Source: Streptococcus suis (GTDB lineage Bacteria > Bacillota > Bacilli > Lactobacillales > Streptococcaceae). From it: 64,000 nucleotides of DNA. The notes beneath the pieces were generated by a model, which worked only from the letters and a program-made list of their open reading frames with translations, ran no database searches and was not told the origin of the DNA. The position numbers and the translations under genes were made by a program. The DNA is taken from contig CP102145.1 in NCBI GenBank assembly GCA_024583055.1, positions 1,178,001 through 1,242,000 of the forward strand, read 5' to 3'. How positions within the stretch are numbered: position 1 is the stretch's first letter; every line of letters starts with the position of its first letter. Below, in pieces: positions 44,137-53,789 of this stretch.

Positions 44137-44320
44137 ACTAGAAATCGGTTGTTCTGACCGATTTTTTTCTTTTGTTTTGGCAAATGGCAGAGCTTCCTAG
44201 ACGACTTGCTCTGTTTATTTTTTATCCTTTTTTAATAAAAATATATCATTTTTCATTATTTTTTTATTGAAATTCGATAAATTCTGTGGTATGCTAGAGA
44301 AAAATCACAAAGGAGTTTTT

Positions 44321-44794
44321 ATGTCACAACCACATCCGACCTATGAAGACTGGAGTATCAGTCTGACCAAAACTTGTTTAATCCTTCTTTTCTTGGCCTC
44401 CATCCTGCTCATGTGCACGGGTACATGGGTAGTTGATTTGGTTATCATCTACCCTTCTCCTTTGCTCCAAGGAGACACGCGCTACCTGACCCTGCTGATT
44501 TTCGGTTATCTTTTGGGCTTTTTGGCGCTGATTTTCCTCTTCCATCTCTACCAATTGGTGGCGCACATCGGGAAAAATCAAGTATTTGTCGCAGAAAATG
44601 TCCGCAGTTTACAAGTCTTGGGCTGGGAAATGGCGCTTGCTACCCTGATTTCATTCGGTCTGGGGGTCACTTGCTACGTGCCCATGCTCTTAATTACAGT
44701 TGCTGGTCTCGCCTTGACCTTGGTCATGCGCGTTGTTCGCAATGCCTTTGGTAAAGCCGTCGAACTGCAAGATGAAGTTGACTATACGATTTAA
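44321..44794 (+). CDS. DUF2975 membrane protein
   Basis: A 157-aa protein with four hydrophobic segments (about 16-38, 57-78, 101-120 and 124-146) and an IGKNQVFVAENVRSLQVLGW loop, characteristic of DUF2975. Such proteins are typically encoded beside a small YozG-type HTH protein, as here. Function unknown, perhaps a membrane partner or sensor of the regulator. ATG 44321 follows AAAGGAGTTTTT; the open frame starts 54 bases earlier without support. Confidence 0.82.
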   Translation: MSQPHPTYEDWSISLTKTCLILLFLASILLMCTGTWVVDLVIIYPSPLLQGDTRYLTLLIFGYLLGFLALIFLFHLYQLVAHIGKNQVFVAENVRSLQVLGWEMALATLISFGLGVTCYVPMLLITVAGLALTLVMRVVRNAFGKAVELQDEVDYTI

Positions 44795-44803
44795 GGAGGG
44801 CTT

Positions 44804-45028
44804 ATGATACAAATCAATTTAGATATTATTATGGCTCAAAAGCGGATTAGCGCCGGTCGTCTGGCAGAATTGATTGAGCTGACGCCTGCCAACCTGTCGA
44901 TTTTGAAAAATAACAAGGCCAAGGCCATCCGTTTTTCGACCTTAAATGCCCTCTGCCGTGAATTGGGCTGCCAACCGGGGGATATTTTAGAATATGTCCC
45001 CGATGAGGAGGATGAACATGAAGGTTAA
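44804..45028 (+). CDS. YozG-like Xre-family helix-turn-helix protein
   Basis: A 74-aa DNA-binding protein that is almost entirely an HTH: MIQINLDIIMAQKRISAGRL, AELIELTPANLSILKNNKAK, AIRFSTLNALCRELGCQPGD. It lies 9 bp after the DUF2975 gene, and its last codons overlap the next gene's start by 11 bases, so all three are translated together. Likely a local autoregulator. Confidence 0.88.
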   Translation: MIQINLDIIMAQKRISAGRLAELIELTPANLSILKNNKAKAIRFSTLNALCRELGCQPGDILEYVPDEEDEHEG

Positions 45029-46391
45029 AAGCATTTCTAACCAGACCATTTCCCCAATCAATCCCGCTCTTTCCCCGACAAAGAACCGGATTGCCCAGCT
45101 GACTCCGGCTGAAAGACAGGTCTTTAACACTGGACGCTGGCTCAGCTACCTACTGGCCTATCTCTATATCTATATTTTCTTCGATTACCAGCCTCGACTT
45201 CTCCTTCTCTTTAGCTTGGGAATGATAGCGCTGGTGGAGCTCGGACAATTTTTATCCACGGAAAAAAGATTAAACAAGCCTAACTTAGAAAGTATCATCT
45301 TTGCCAGCTCCTGCCTGCTGCAAGCCTTAGCCCTATCGATTTGGGACTTTCGCGAATCGATTGAGATGTTACAACTGCTAGCTCTCCACACCAGTTTCGT
45401 CTGTTATGTTCTCGCACGAAATGGTTGGCTGGCACAAGGACGAATTGGTGTTCTCTTCTGGTATGATGTGCTACAAGGTTTTATCCTCTTGCCCTTCAAA
45501 CACTTCTTACTTCGCCTGCATTTTGCGACTTTTAAAGAAGATAAACCAGAACAGACCGGACAATCACTTGCCCGCTTCCGCTTTATCCTTCTCTTAACTG
45601 TCAGCTCCATTCTCACCTTTTTCCTTGTTTACTTTGTTTGGCAGCAGCTGTCGCAGGTATCACAAACCTTCTCTCTAGCAACTGGCGACCTCGGGAAAAG
45701 GATTGACAATTTTATTCAAGGTTTGCTTTCTGGCTGGGATTTCAATCTCCTTTTCGGACGCTTTATCTTCTCTCTACCTGTCGGTGCTTGGTTATTCGGC
45801 TTGGTAGCTGGCAGCTTGCTCTATTATCCGAAAAAATCACTGACCTATTCGCAATTTCAGGACCAACTGAAACCGCTACGTATCTTTCCTACCCTGTCTG
45901 TCTATCTCCTACTGGGCAGTTTATTGACCATCTACCTGCTCTTTTTCGTCACCAGTTTGACCGAAATTGGGGATTTGCTGGCACTCAATGGCATTTCTCC
46001 TCAGACTGCCTCGACAGTTGCCGTTACAGGTTTTTGGCAATTGGTCCGGGTCTGCTTGGTCAACTTTGCAGTCTTAGCAGGGGCCTATATCTTTGCGGAC
46101 AAACCACTCTGGGAGCGAAAAAGCACCCGCTTGCTCCTGACCTTGGTCTTTATCAGCGCCAGTCTCTTTGCCCTATTAGCCGCTTGGAAATTGTTTGGCA
46201 TCTATATCTACCTCTACGGACCAACACCCCTGCGACTCCTATCAGGTTGGTTCGTTACCGTTCTGATTGTTTGGTGCGCTTTGGCTCTCATCCGTTTCCA
46301 CAAACCTATCCAAGCCATCCGCTACGCCATCTTCTATGCCCTCATCAGTTTTACCCTCTTGACCTATCTCCATCCCATTATTTTGGGATAA
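45018..46391 (+). CDS. DUF4153/DUF4173-like multi-pass membrane protein
   Basis: A 457-aa membrane protein with about 10-12 helices after a soluble N-terminus (to about residue 35). Examples are LLAYLYIYIFFDY, LLLLFSLGMIALVELGQF, FILLLTVSSILTFFLVYFVW and SVYLLLGSLLTIYLLFFVTS. It resembles DUF4153/DUF4173 proteins that accompany DUF2975/HTH pairs in Firmicutes; the exact family is not certain. ATG 45018 has GGAG seven bases upstream, better than ATGs at 44994 and 45012. Function unknown. Confidence 0.68.
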   Translation: MKVKSISNQTISPINPALSPTKNRIAQLTPAERQVFNTGRWLSYLLAYLYIYIFFDYQPRLLLLFSLGMIALVELGQFLSTEKRLNKPNLESIIFASSCLLQALALSIWDFRESIEMLQLLALHTSFVCYVLARNGWLAQGRIGVLFWYDVLQGFILLPFKHFLLRLHFATFKEDKPEQTGQSLARFRFILLLTVSSILTFFLVYFVWQQLSQVSQTFSLATGDLGKRIDNFIQGLLSGWDFNLLFGRFIFSLPVGAWLFGLVAGSLLYYPKKSLTYSQFQDQLKPLRIFPTLSVYLLLGSLLTIYLLFFVTSLTEIGDLLALNGISPQTASTVAVTGFWQLVRVCLVNFAVLAGAYIFADKPLWERKSTRLLLTLVFISASLFALLAAWKLFGIYIYLYGPTPLRLLSGWFVTVLIVWCALALIRFHKPIQAIRYAIFYALISFTLLTYLHPIILG

Positions 46392-46456
46392 AGAAAAATC
46401 TGCCAGTGAGCAGATTTTTTTCATTTACTTCAAAGTAGGCATAGAAGCCACAGAGT

Positions 46457-47185
46457 TTACAGCTCCACTCCGAATCCTTCCAAACTGGTCAACTCCTCCA
46501 CTGTCAACCTTCTGTAATCTCCCAGAGCCAATTGCGAATCCAAGCGCAAGGGTCCCATGGACAAGCGTTGTAAATCCGTAACCGTCTTACCACGCGCCTG
46601 CACCATACGTTTGACCTGGTGAAATTTGCCCTCTCGAATCGTGATGCGGACGGTAGATTGATTTTTTTCCTCATCTAGGGCAAGAATCTCCAGCTTGGCT
46701 GGTTGACAGGCAAAATCTTTCAGCTCAATCCCATTTTCAAAAGCAAGCCTATCTGCCTCATCCATGATTCCGTCAATCTGAGCTTGATAGATCTTATCCA
46801 CGTGTTTCTTGGGCGACAGCATGACATGAGCCAAAGGACCATTATTGGTCAAGAGCAGGAGTCCGTGGGTGTCAATGTCTAGTCGCCCAACTGGAAAAAC
46901 TTCCTTGTAACGATCCGTGTCATCCAGCAAATCCAAAACCGTCCGATGCTTGTCGTCATCTGTCGCCGAAATGACGCCCTTAGGCTTGTTGAGTAGATAG
47001 TAGACATATTTTTCATGCGTCAATCCTTGACCTGCAACTGCTATCTGGTCAGCCTGCTCATCGATCTGAGCCTTGGGCGACGTCTCCACTTGTCCGTTGA
47101 CCGTGACTTGCTTGCTTTTCAAGATTTTTTTGACCTCGGTCCGACTGCCGACACCGCAGTCCACCAAAAATTTATCTAATCGCAT
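46457..47185 (-). CDS. rsuA: 16S rRNA pseudouridine synthase, RsuA/RluB type
   Basis: A 242-aa enzyme that isomerises a uridine in rRNA (RsuA acts at 16S U516). It has an N-terminal S4 RNA-binding domain (MRLDKFLVDCGVGSRTEVKK, about 1-60) and a catalytic domain with VFPVGRLDIDTHGLLLLTNN, whose Asp104-type residue in 'GRLDIDT' is the nucleophile. The later motif REGKFHQVKRMVQARG is typical. The substrate position is by family. It ends after a small terminator-like AAAATCTGCC..GCAGATTTTTTT from the converging gene (about 46395-46422). Confidence 0.9.
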   Translation of the reverse strand: MRLDKFLVDCGVGSRTEVKKILKSKQVTVNGQVETSPKAQIDEQADQIAVAGQGLTHEKYVYYLLNKPKGVISATDDDKHRTVLDLLDDTDRYKEVFPVGRLDIDTHGLLLLTNNGPLAHVMLSPKKHVDKIYQAQIDGIMDEADRLAFENGIELKDFACQPAKLEILALDEEKNQSTVRITIREGKFHQVKRMVQARGKTVTDLQRLSMGPLRLDSQLALGDYRRLTVEELTSLEGFGVEL

Positions 47186-47199
47186 GACATTTCCTATTT

Positions 47200-48363
47200 C
47201 TATTTACGAATTTGTTTATAAATCAAGCCTGCGCTTATCAAAGCACAGCCGATGGCGTAAATCCCAAAGGCACCTGTTGGGGTTGGATTGAGCCTTTCCA
47301 GATAAGTCGGCAAGATAGCAGATGTCGCACCGCCGATATTGCAGCCCATAAGGACGATTGTCATGACCGCATTGAGCAAGGCCTTGGGTGCACGGTCTGT
47401 TACCTGACTAAAGACAATGGTTAGAATGATGCTGTAGAAAAATCCTGACACCATACCACCGAGCCCCAGCATCCAGAGATTATCCGCAAAGGCAATGCCG
47501 ACAACCGCGAGCCCAAAGACCACGTAGGAAACAGCTAAAAGCCAGCCCTTCAAACGACCAACTAAGCTACTAAAGACCGTCCCTGCTACAATCCCCATGA
47601 CCTGCATAAGACTGAGAATGAGACTGGCTTGCTGAGCAGTACCGATGCCCTTGGCTAAAACAATCTGAGGAATACGAATGGTCAGGAAGGTATTGACGTT
47701 GATAACAAAGAAGGCTAAGAATGCCAGATAAATGCCCATCATCCACATGGTCTTGTCCAGTTTGACCTTGGGCGCGTCCTCCTCAACCTTTACCTCCATG
47801 CGAGCCAGTAATTCTTCCTTGGGCACAAAGAGAAGGAAGAGAGCCAAGATGACCAAGGCAAAAAGGTAGACCAAGAAGGCAGGTTGCCAACCAAACTGGG
47901 TCAACCAACCGACAAGGAGGGTAAGCCCTGCGCTTCCCAAAACTTCTGCTGAACCACGCAAGCCCATCATCTGCACCCGCTCCTGACCGGTGAAAAAATT
48001 ACCGATGATATTAATAGCACGCGCATTGATCAAGCCAATCCCTAAACCAAGCAAGATACGAGCCAGCAAAATCAGAGGATAGGCGGTTAGAAACACCGGT
48101 AAAGCTCCACCGACGGCCATAAGCAAAAGCCCTGCAATGATAATGTTTCGTTCAGACAAAAAACGGACAACTAGACCATTTGCCAATAGAGTAACCATAA
48201 TAGCAAAAGAGGTCACCGTAATTAAGTTTTCCACCTGGGCCGCTGCAATTCCCTGCTGGGCAAAATGCTCAATCATCTGTGGAATAGCTGGCGAGACAGC
48301 AAATGTCGAAACCAGCATGGTGGATAGGGCCAGCAAACTGGCTTTTTCTAAAATTCTTTTCAT
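47200..48363 (-). CDS. MFS transporter
   Basis: A 387-aa membrane protein with about 12 helices. The first loop after helix 2 shows the MFS-type VVRFLSERNIIIAGLLLMAV, and helix 4-5 has ILLARILLGLGIGLINARAI. A long acidic loop (about 185-210, VPKEELLARMEVKVEEDAPK) separates the halves. No drug-specific signature was seen, so substrate is unknown. ATG 48363 follows AAAGGGAGAAAA; the frame is open 29 codons earlier. It is upstream of rsuA by 14 bp. Confidence 0.85.
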   Translation of the reverse strand: MKRILEKASLLALSTMLVSTFAVSPAIPQMIEHFAQQGIAAAQVENLITVTSFAIMVTLLANGLVVRFLSERNIIIAGLLLMAVGGALPVFLTAYPLILLARILLGLGIGLINARAINIIGNFFTGQERVQMMGLRGSAEVLGSAGLTLLVGWLTQFGWQPAFLVYLFALVILALFLLFVPKEELLARMEVKVEEDAPKVKLDKTMWMMGIYLAFLAFFVINVNTFLTIRIPQIVLAKGIGTAQQASLILSLMQVMGIVAGTVFSSLVGRLKGWLLAVSYVVFGLAVVGIAFADNLWMLGLGGMVSGFFYSIILTIVFSQVTDRAPKALLNAVMTIVLMGCNIGGATSAILPTYLERLNPTPTGAFGIYAIGCALISAGLIYKQIRK

Positions 48364-48492
48364 TTTTCTCCCTTTCAACGTTCGTCTTTTACTAGTATAA
48401 CAGATTTGAAAGCGAATGGATAGAAAAGTCCGACTTTTATTCTCTCCCATTTCATGCTATACTTATCTTAACTATATTCAAAGGAGAGAATC

Positions 48493-49107
48493 ATGTCTGT
48501 TATTGAACGATTGACAAAAGCTGCCCATTTGATTGACATGGATGACATCATCCGTGAAGGGCATCCAACCCTACGCCAGGTCGCTGAAGAAGTTGCATTT
48601 CCCCTATCTGACCAAGAAATTATTTTGGGCGAAAAAATGATGCAGTTCCTCAAGCATTCCCAGGATCCTGTCATGGCTGAAAAAATGAAACTCCGGGGCG
48701 GAGTTGGTCTAGCAGCACCTCAGATTGACGTTTCCAAACGCATCATTGCTGTCTTAGTCCCAAATCCAGAAGATGAAGAAGGCAACCCACCTGCCCAAGC
48801 CTACTCCCTCCAAGAGGTCATGTACAACCCTAAAATCGTGGCCCATTCTGTCCAAGAAGCTGCTATGGAAGGGGGCGAGGGCTGCCTATCCGTTGACCGC
48901 GAAGTCCAAGGCTACGTTGTCCGCCATGCGCGCGTGACTGTTGACTACATGGACAAAAACGGCGAAAAACACCGTATCAAACTCAAAGGCTTTAATGCCA
49001 TCGTGGTCCAACACGAAATCGACCACCTCAACGGTGTCATGTTCTACGACCGCATTGACCCAGAACACCCATTTGCCGTTAAAGAAGGCATGTTGGTGAT
49101 TGAATAA
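48493..49107 (+). CDS. def: Peptide deformylase
   Basis: Removes the N-formyl group from new proteins, using a metal ion. The 204-aa protein has all three motifs: [10 protein letters not shown] (motif 1, about 72-81), EGCLSVDRE (motif 2, Cys ligand about 130) and [11 protein letters not shown] (motif 3, the HExxH pair about 173-177). The long insertion around 88-110 fits the Gram-positive type 2 class. The ATG follows AAAGGAGAGAATC. Transcribed divergently from the MFS gene, with a good terminator. Confidence 0.96.
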   Translation: MSVIERLTKAAHLIDMDDIIREGHPTLRQVAEEVAFPLSDQEIILGEKMMQFLKHSQDPVMAEKMKLRGGVGLAAPQIDVSKRIIAVLVPNPEDEEGNPPAQAYSLQEVMYNPKIVAHSVQEAAMEGGEGCLSVDREVQGYVVRHARVTVDYMDKNGEKHRIKLKGFNAIVVQHEIDHLNGVMFYDRIDPEHPFAVKEGMLVIE

Positions 49108-49114
49108 AGATAAG

Positions 49115-49145
49115 AAACTGACTGAAGAATTTTCAGCCAGTTTTT
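49115..49145 (+). terminator. Rho-independent terminator of def
   Basis: AAACTGACTGAA-GAATT-TTCAGCCAGTTT with one mismatch, followed by TTCTTT. It also lies just past the converging ABC permease stop. Confidence 0.75.
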
Positions 49146-49151
49146 CTTTAT

Positions 49152-51494
49152 TTATGAACATAGCAATGCGAACTGCCTAAAGATTTCCTGCCCATCCAAA
49201 ATAAGGTCTTGCAAGAGGAGGTAGTCCAGCAGAGCCAGCAATCCAATTAGCAAGATAAAAACGACCAAACGATTGGAAAATCGAACTTGTAAAAGATGAT
49301 TGAGACTAACCAATCCAATTTCCAAGACAAGCAAGCCAAACACCATCCACAAGAGATAAGGGCCATTGGGCAGGAACCAAGCCCAGAGTTCTTGTCCCCT
49401 CAGGAGTTCAAGAAAAATACCCCTCTCCGAATGGGAAAGCAAGATTATGCCATCTTCCAGATAACCGATTCCTCCGACCAGACTATTGACTAGGAATAGA
49501 CTAGCTAGAAAGAGCAGCGTAAAACCAAGTGCCTGGCCCAGTCCCAGCAACCATTTGGTAAGCAGAACCTGACGCAAATCCACAGGCTGGGTCTGATAAA
49601 GACGCCAGTTTTTTCCAGCAACTTCTACCGCCTTGCCCCGACTGCCAAGCCAAACCGCCAGCAAGAGCACCACCAAATAGGCCGGACCATCAAAGAGAGA
49701 GCGCAGACTGCCGATACCTGACAAATCTCTGGAACGGTCCCATGTGGGATCATCTGCTGGAACCAAGGCATCATTAGTATCAAAACGATTTTCCAAGCTA
49801 GTCAAAATGACATCCTTGCCCCGCTTAGTTGCAGGCACCCCAGCCTCCATCAGCTGCTGCCAGTAATACTGACTGACCTGATTGCGGGTCTGGTAACGGC
49901 GAAGATTGTCCATCGTCTGGCTGGCCCCAATATCACCATTGGCAAAAGCTTTCTCCTCTCTAGCCCATAGATAGACCTGCTCTGACTCCAGCATAGCAAG
50001 GTGACTAGCCGGCAGAGCCTTAGGTTTTTCCTGATAAACCTGCCACTGCTTGACATATAGGTCTTTATAGACACGATATTCTTGCAAGAGACCAAGCCTC
50101 AGCTCCAACTCCTCCTGATAGCTCACATCCTCTTTGACCAACTGCCTCAGACGGTTGATTTCCGACTGCAAAAGCTCCACATATGCCCCATCTTGCTCAT
50201 AGGACTGGGCAACCAACTCCATCGAAACCCTCTCCTCCTGGGCAACCTCTTGCTTTTGTAGGCCTGTTACTAGGGAAAATAGCAGAGCTAGGAGCAAGTT
50301 GCCTAAGACGAGCCCTTTCCAAGAATTAAGCCGACTAAGGATGAGAACATCAAAAGACCAAACCTTGTCCAAACGCCCTGTGTCTAACTCCTTCTGATGA
50401 CCAACTAGCAAGACCAGCCTTTTCTTTTCTGTCAGCACATAGTAAGCAAAGAAAAGCCCAATGGTCAGCAGGAGGAAAACATCCACCGCTACAAAGACCT
50501 GTGAAAATGCAGCTGTGTCTAAAAAACTAGGAAAGGCCAGTAAGGGAAATACTTGACCTGACCAACCAGCTACTGCACCAGCCTGATAGGAAAGCCCCAG
50601 AGCCAATAGTAACCCCGTCACTACAAAAATCAGCCGACTGGCTAACAAGTGGTCCAAAAATCCAAATAGCAGGCGAACAGCAAGAAGCAATACCAGCCAA
50701 AAACCAAGCAAGATAAGTCCGTAAAGCCAAGAGCCGATCAACTGACTCTGACCCAAAATCTCAAGAGGAACTTGAAAACTAGATAAAGCCAACTGACCTG
50801 TCAGCCCATCATAGACCAGGATAAAAAGTAAACCTATCCCCACAGCCAGCAAAAGCGAAAGCAAGGAAGCAGCCAAACGCCTGATCCCCTGCAAACTCAG
50901 ACTATCCCATTGCCGCAACTGCCAAACTTGATGCGCAAGTGTCTTTTCCGCCAGCTGATTAGCAAGTAGAAAACCAAGCACCAAAAATACAGGAAGAAAA
51001 CCAAACAAACTTTCTAAGTAGGCTTGAACAATACGCCCTGTTGACCAAGCCTTGTTTTCAGGACCATCAGGCAATTGATGCTCAAGCAACCAGTCATTCC
51101 ATCTGGCCAAACGCTCGACTTCCGTTTGTGTCAAGGAATTCCGAGTTTGAAAAAGCTGTCGATTGCGACTGATAAAATAGTCCAGGTCTTGATACATGAG
51201 CTTTCGATAGTTGGGGATAGCTTCAAACTTCCCCTCATCTAAGGCCTGACCGACACTTTCTATATCGGATTTCAAGCCCAGCATCCGCGGTGCTTCTTCT
51301 GAGCCCTCCTCAATTTTTATCTCTGCCAAGACACTGGCCAATTCACTTAGTTCTTTTTTATAGGTTTCCACATAGGCCGCTTGGTGGACTTGGCTTTGCG
51401 AGATGGGAAGGTAGGCCAGACCTAGAAAACCCAGCAAGAGCAGGCAGTAAAGAGGCGACCAGAGAATTTTCTTGATTTCAAAGTTCAGCCTCAT
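49152..51494 (-). CDS. ABC transporter permease, large
   Basis: A 780-aa membrane protein. A first helix near residues 10-30 (ILWSPLYCLLLLGFLGLAYL) is followed by an extracellular coil (about 30-150, rich in Glu/Leu), then about five helices. A second soluble region (about 410-610) precedes five more C-terminal helices. The twofold layout resembles ABC-2/bacteriocin-type immunity exporters, but no specific family was recognised. Its ATG overlaps the upstream ATPase stop by four bases, so both form one unit. Substrate unknown. Confidence 0.75.
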   Translation of the reverse strand: MRLNFEIKKILWSPLYCLLLLGFLGLAYLPISQSQVHQAAYVETYKKELSELASVLAEIKIEEGSEEAPRMLGLKSDIESVGQALDEGKFEAIPNYRKLMYQDLDYFISRNRQLFQTRNSLTQTEVERLARWNDWLLEHQLPDGPENKAWSTGRIVQAYLESLFGFLPVFLVLGFLLANQLAEKTLAHQVWQLRQWDSLSLQGIRRLAASLLSLLLAVGIGLLFILVYDGLTGQLALSSFQVPLEILGQSQLIGSWLYGLILLGFWLVLLLAVRLLFGFLDHLLASRLIFVVTGLLLALGLSYQAGAVAGWSGQVFPLLAFPSFLDTAAFSQVFVAVDVFLLLTIGLFFAYYVLTEKKRLVLLVGHQKELDTGRLDKVWSFDVLILSRLNSWKGLVLGNLLLALLFSLVTGLQKQEVAQEERVSMELVAQSYEQDGAYVELLQSEINRLRQLVKEDVSYQEELELRLGLLQEYRVYKDLYVKQWQVYQEKPKALPASHLAMLESEQVYLWAREEKAFANGDIGASQTMDNLRRYQTRNQVSQYYWQQLMEAGVPATKRGKDVILTSLENRFDTNDALVPADDPTWDRSRDLSGIGSLRSLFDGPAYLVVLLLAVWLGSRGKAVEVAGKNWRLYQTQPVDLRQVLLTKWLLGLGQALGFTLLFLASLFLVNSLVGGIGYLEDGIILLSHSERGIFLELLRGQELWAWFLPNGPYLLWMVFGLLVLEIGLVSLNHLLQVRFSNRLVVFILLIGLLALLDYLLLQDLILDGQEIFRQFALLCS

Positions 51495-52375
51495 GTCCCC
51501 TCACCACCTTCCTCCACGTAGAGATCACGGTAGAGGGACTCCATATAGTCGCTGGCTTTTGTAAGGCCCGCCACCTGCTGGATTGGAATACAATCCAAAC
51601 AATCCAGTAAATCTCTCTCAGGCAAGAAGATTTCCACCATACCCTGCTCTGCCTTTTTCCACACGAGTTGAGGATAATCCCGTAAAAACTCCTGAACCTG
51701 CTTGGAGTTTTCCACAGCAAGATGGTAATCATAATCAGCAGTCAACTCCACTTCTGTTGCAATCAACTTGCTGGCCTTGAGGAAATAAACTTGACTGGTC
51801 AGCTTCTCAATCTCCGACAAATGGTGGGAAGAAAGTAAAATGGCAACCCCTTCTGCTTGTAGGTTTAGAAGAAATTCCCGCTGTTGAATGATATTGGTCG
51901 GGTCCAAGCCGATATGGGGTTCATCCAGCAACAAGAGCTTGGGCTTGGGAAGGACAGCCATGGCAAAGAGCAGCTTCTGCTTCATGCCCATGGAATAGCC
52001 AGCCACCCGCTTTTTGACATAGTAGCCCATCCCCAATTCTTCCACTAACGCTTCCACTTCCTTTTTCTCCAGCTTGTGGGTGGCAGCCACATAGGTCAGA
52101 TGGTCATAACCCGTCAACTGTGGATAAAGGGCTTGGGCATCCAACATGACAGACATATCTTGAAAAATCGCTCGGCCACTATTGGGACGACCATTGATGG
52201 TTACCGACCCACGGTCAGCTGTTTCTGTATTGCTGATGATATTCAGGAGGGTGGATTTTCCCACACCATTGGGACCGACTAGGGCAACCAAGTCCCCCGC
52301 TTGTAGCTCAAAGGACACATAGGACAAGACCTGATGGCTACCATAGCATTTACAGATATCACGAACTTTTAGCAT
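51491..52375 (-). CDS. ABC transporter ATP-binding protein
   Basis: A 294-aa ATPase with Walker A LVGPNGVGKSTLLNII, signature AGYSMGMKQKLLFAMAVL, Walker B LLLLDEPHIGLDP and the H-loop LLSSHH. The C-terminal 80 residues form an accessory domain common in ABC-2-type exporters. ATG 52375 has AAAGGAGTTTCT upstream. The long leader before it has a strong hairpin. Partner of the large permease. Confidence 0.88.
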   Translation of the reverse strand: MLKVRDICKCYGSHQVLSYVSFELQAGDLVALVGPNGVGKSTLLNIISNTETADRGSVTINGRPNSGRAIFQDMSVMLDAQALYPQLTGYDHLTYVAATHKLEKKEVEALVEELGMGYYVKKRVAGYSMGMKQKLLFAMAVLPKPKLLLLDEPHIGLDPTNIIQQREFLLNLQAEGVAILLSSHHLSEIEKLTSQVYFLKASKLIATEVELTADYDYHLAVENSKQVQEFLRDYPQLVWKKAEQGMVEIFLPERDLLDCLDCIPIQQVAGLTKASDYMESLYRDLYVEEGGEGT

Positions 52376-52711
52376 AGAAACTCCTTTCTTAGGGAAATGG
52401 CAGAGCAAGTTAACTGTGATAAAGCTTTGAATAATTTACAATAATAAGGAGATTAACTTTATAGTTTGATAGCACCATTTAAAATGGTTATACTATTACT
52501 TTAAAAGACTAGAAATACCTCTCTAGTCCTCTCTGATGGGATTTTTTTCTTGAATACCTCAACTCCTACCAAGAATATCGTTTCCGTTCTTCCTTTTCTC
52601 CTTTCTACCTGATAGAAATCTCTGTATATTTTCTATTATTATGATATACTATTTTTACAAATATTGTCTATTTTGTTACATATTTTCACAGTTTTTTGAA
52701 AGGAGTAGTTT
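52376..52711. promoter_or_regulatory. Divergent promoter region between the ABC unit and the Rgg-like gene
   Basis: The 336-bp gap has overlapping promoter-like pairs near 52630-52670: TATACT with an upstream TGTATA on the plus strand, and TATCAT with TAGACA on the minus strand. The ABC leader of about 270 nt contains the hairpin GACTAGA (52508-52514)/TCTAGTC (52523-52529), followed on the minus strand by TTTTAAAG, a terminator shape. A second small palindrome is ACCATTTAAAATGGT (about 52473-52487). No SHP-like peptide gene was found. Confidence 0.5.
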
Positions 52712-53572
52712 ATGCGGTGGGATTACGGAAGTGTGTATAAGAGCATTCGGAAAAGTAAGCATTTAAGTCAGGAGCAAATATGCGGAGATTTTATCAATCG
52801 GACGACCTTGGTTCGCTTCGAGAAAAATCAAACCACTCCTAGCTACGAGCTCATGCGTTTCTTACTCAAACAGGTGGATATGACCTTCGAGGAGTTTGAA
52901 TACCTCTGTAACTACTATCAGCCCAGCCAACGCCAACAATTACTCTATGATATTGATAATCTCAGAAATCCGACCACTAAGACCATGGAGGATTTGATAA
53001 ACCGTTGCCAAGACCACTTAAAAAAAGAACCCGATGATGGTCCTATCCTTCGAAAATGTCAACTTTTAGAAACTGTAGTAGCCGTTCGAAACAGTACTTC
53101 TGTCAATCAACTTTCCGAAGAAGCTGAAACCCTTTCTAAGCTCCTCTGGTCCCAACTAGAACGATACGACAACTGGTACCATAACGATATTATCTTAGTA
53201 GGCACTCTTCTGTCCAAGATTTCTTCACTTGATACCCTTGAAGAAACTGCCAATCTTCTTCTAAAACGATTGGAGAAATACAAAGATTACAAGCGTATCC
53301 AGCCGACCATACTATCACACTATCAGTCTCTTTCTTATTTTTTCTTGGAACAAAGACAGTACAACAAGTCTACTTTTTTTGCCACCAAACTCATGGACCT
53401 AGCCAAGAAAGAAAAACGCTATGACCAACTAGCCCGTGCCTATGTCTATCTAGGCATAGCCCAAAACAAACAGGGATTGATTGACAAAGGACTTCAAATC
53501 TTAGAACTGACAGACGAGAAAAGGCTAGTCGACAACCTCCAATTTCTTATCAAACAGCACCAAACTGACTGA
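52712..53572 (+). CDS. Rgg/GadR/MutR-family transcriptional regulator
   Basis: A 286-aa protein with an N-terminal Xre HTH (YKSIRKSKHLSQEQICGDFI, about 8-60) and a C-terminal TPR-like helical domain (about 80-280) typical of Rgg proteins, which bind short hydrophobic peptides. Examples are LLKQVDMTFEEFEYLCNYYQ and the QYNKSTFFATKLMDLAKKEK repeat. Rgg proteins usually control a neighbouring gene; the divergent ABC transporter is the obvious candidate. No small cognate peptide gene was identified. ATG follows AAAGGAGTAGTTT. Confidence 0.85.
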   Translation: MRWDYGSVYKSIRKSKHLSQEQICGDFINRTTLVRFEKNQTTPSYELMRFLLKQVDMTFEEFEYLCNYYQPSQRQQLLYDIDNLRNPTTKTMEDLINRCQDHLKKEPDDGPILRKCQLLETVVAVRNSTSVNQLSEEAETLSKLLWSQLERYDNWYHNDIILVGTLLSKISSLDTLEETANLLLKRLEKYKDYKRIQPTILSHYQSLSYFFLEQRQYNKSTFFATKLMDLAKKEKRYDQLARAYVYLGIAQNKQGLIDKGLQILELTDEKRLVDNLQFLIKQHQTD

Positions 53573-53590
53573 AATCTCGGTCAGTTTTTT
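53562..53590 (+). terminator. Terminator of the Rgg-like gene
   Basis: AAACTGAC (53562-53569)/GTCAGTTT (53580-53587) followed by TTTTCTGG. It overlaps the last codons. Confidence 0.75.
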
Positions 53591-53595
53591 CTGGT

Positions 53596-53621
53596 AGAAA
53601 AAACGACCCTTTCGGATCGTT
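53596..53621. terminator. Terminator for the minus-strand YrdC-domain gene
   Basis: On the minus strand ACGATCC-GAAA-GGGTCGT is followed by TTTTTTC. It lies 170 bp past the stop. The gap 53625-53789 has a small ACAAG/CTTGT hairpin and nothing else clear. Confidence 0.65.
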
Positions 53622-53789
53622 CTATCATAGAACCTGTATTTACAAGTGAAGTGCTTGTATATAAGAGAAAGTTTTTCGCTAATCAAGGCAGTTTTTTGAG
53701 GGAATACTGACCGTATTTTGAAAAAAACTAACGATGAGTAGCTGAAAAACTAGCCTTAGATGGAAGTGCTGAACTGTGAATATAGGTTC

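Noticed and set aside
52376..52711. A 23-codon TTG-start ORF as an Rgg signal peptide gene
   Set aside because: No clear ribosome-binding site, charged rather than hydrophobic C-terminus, unlike SHP peptides.
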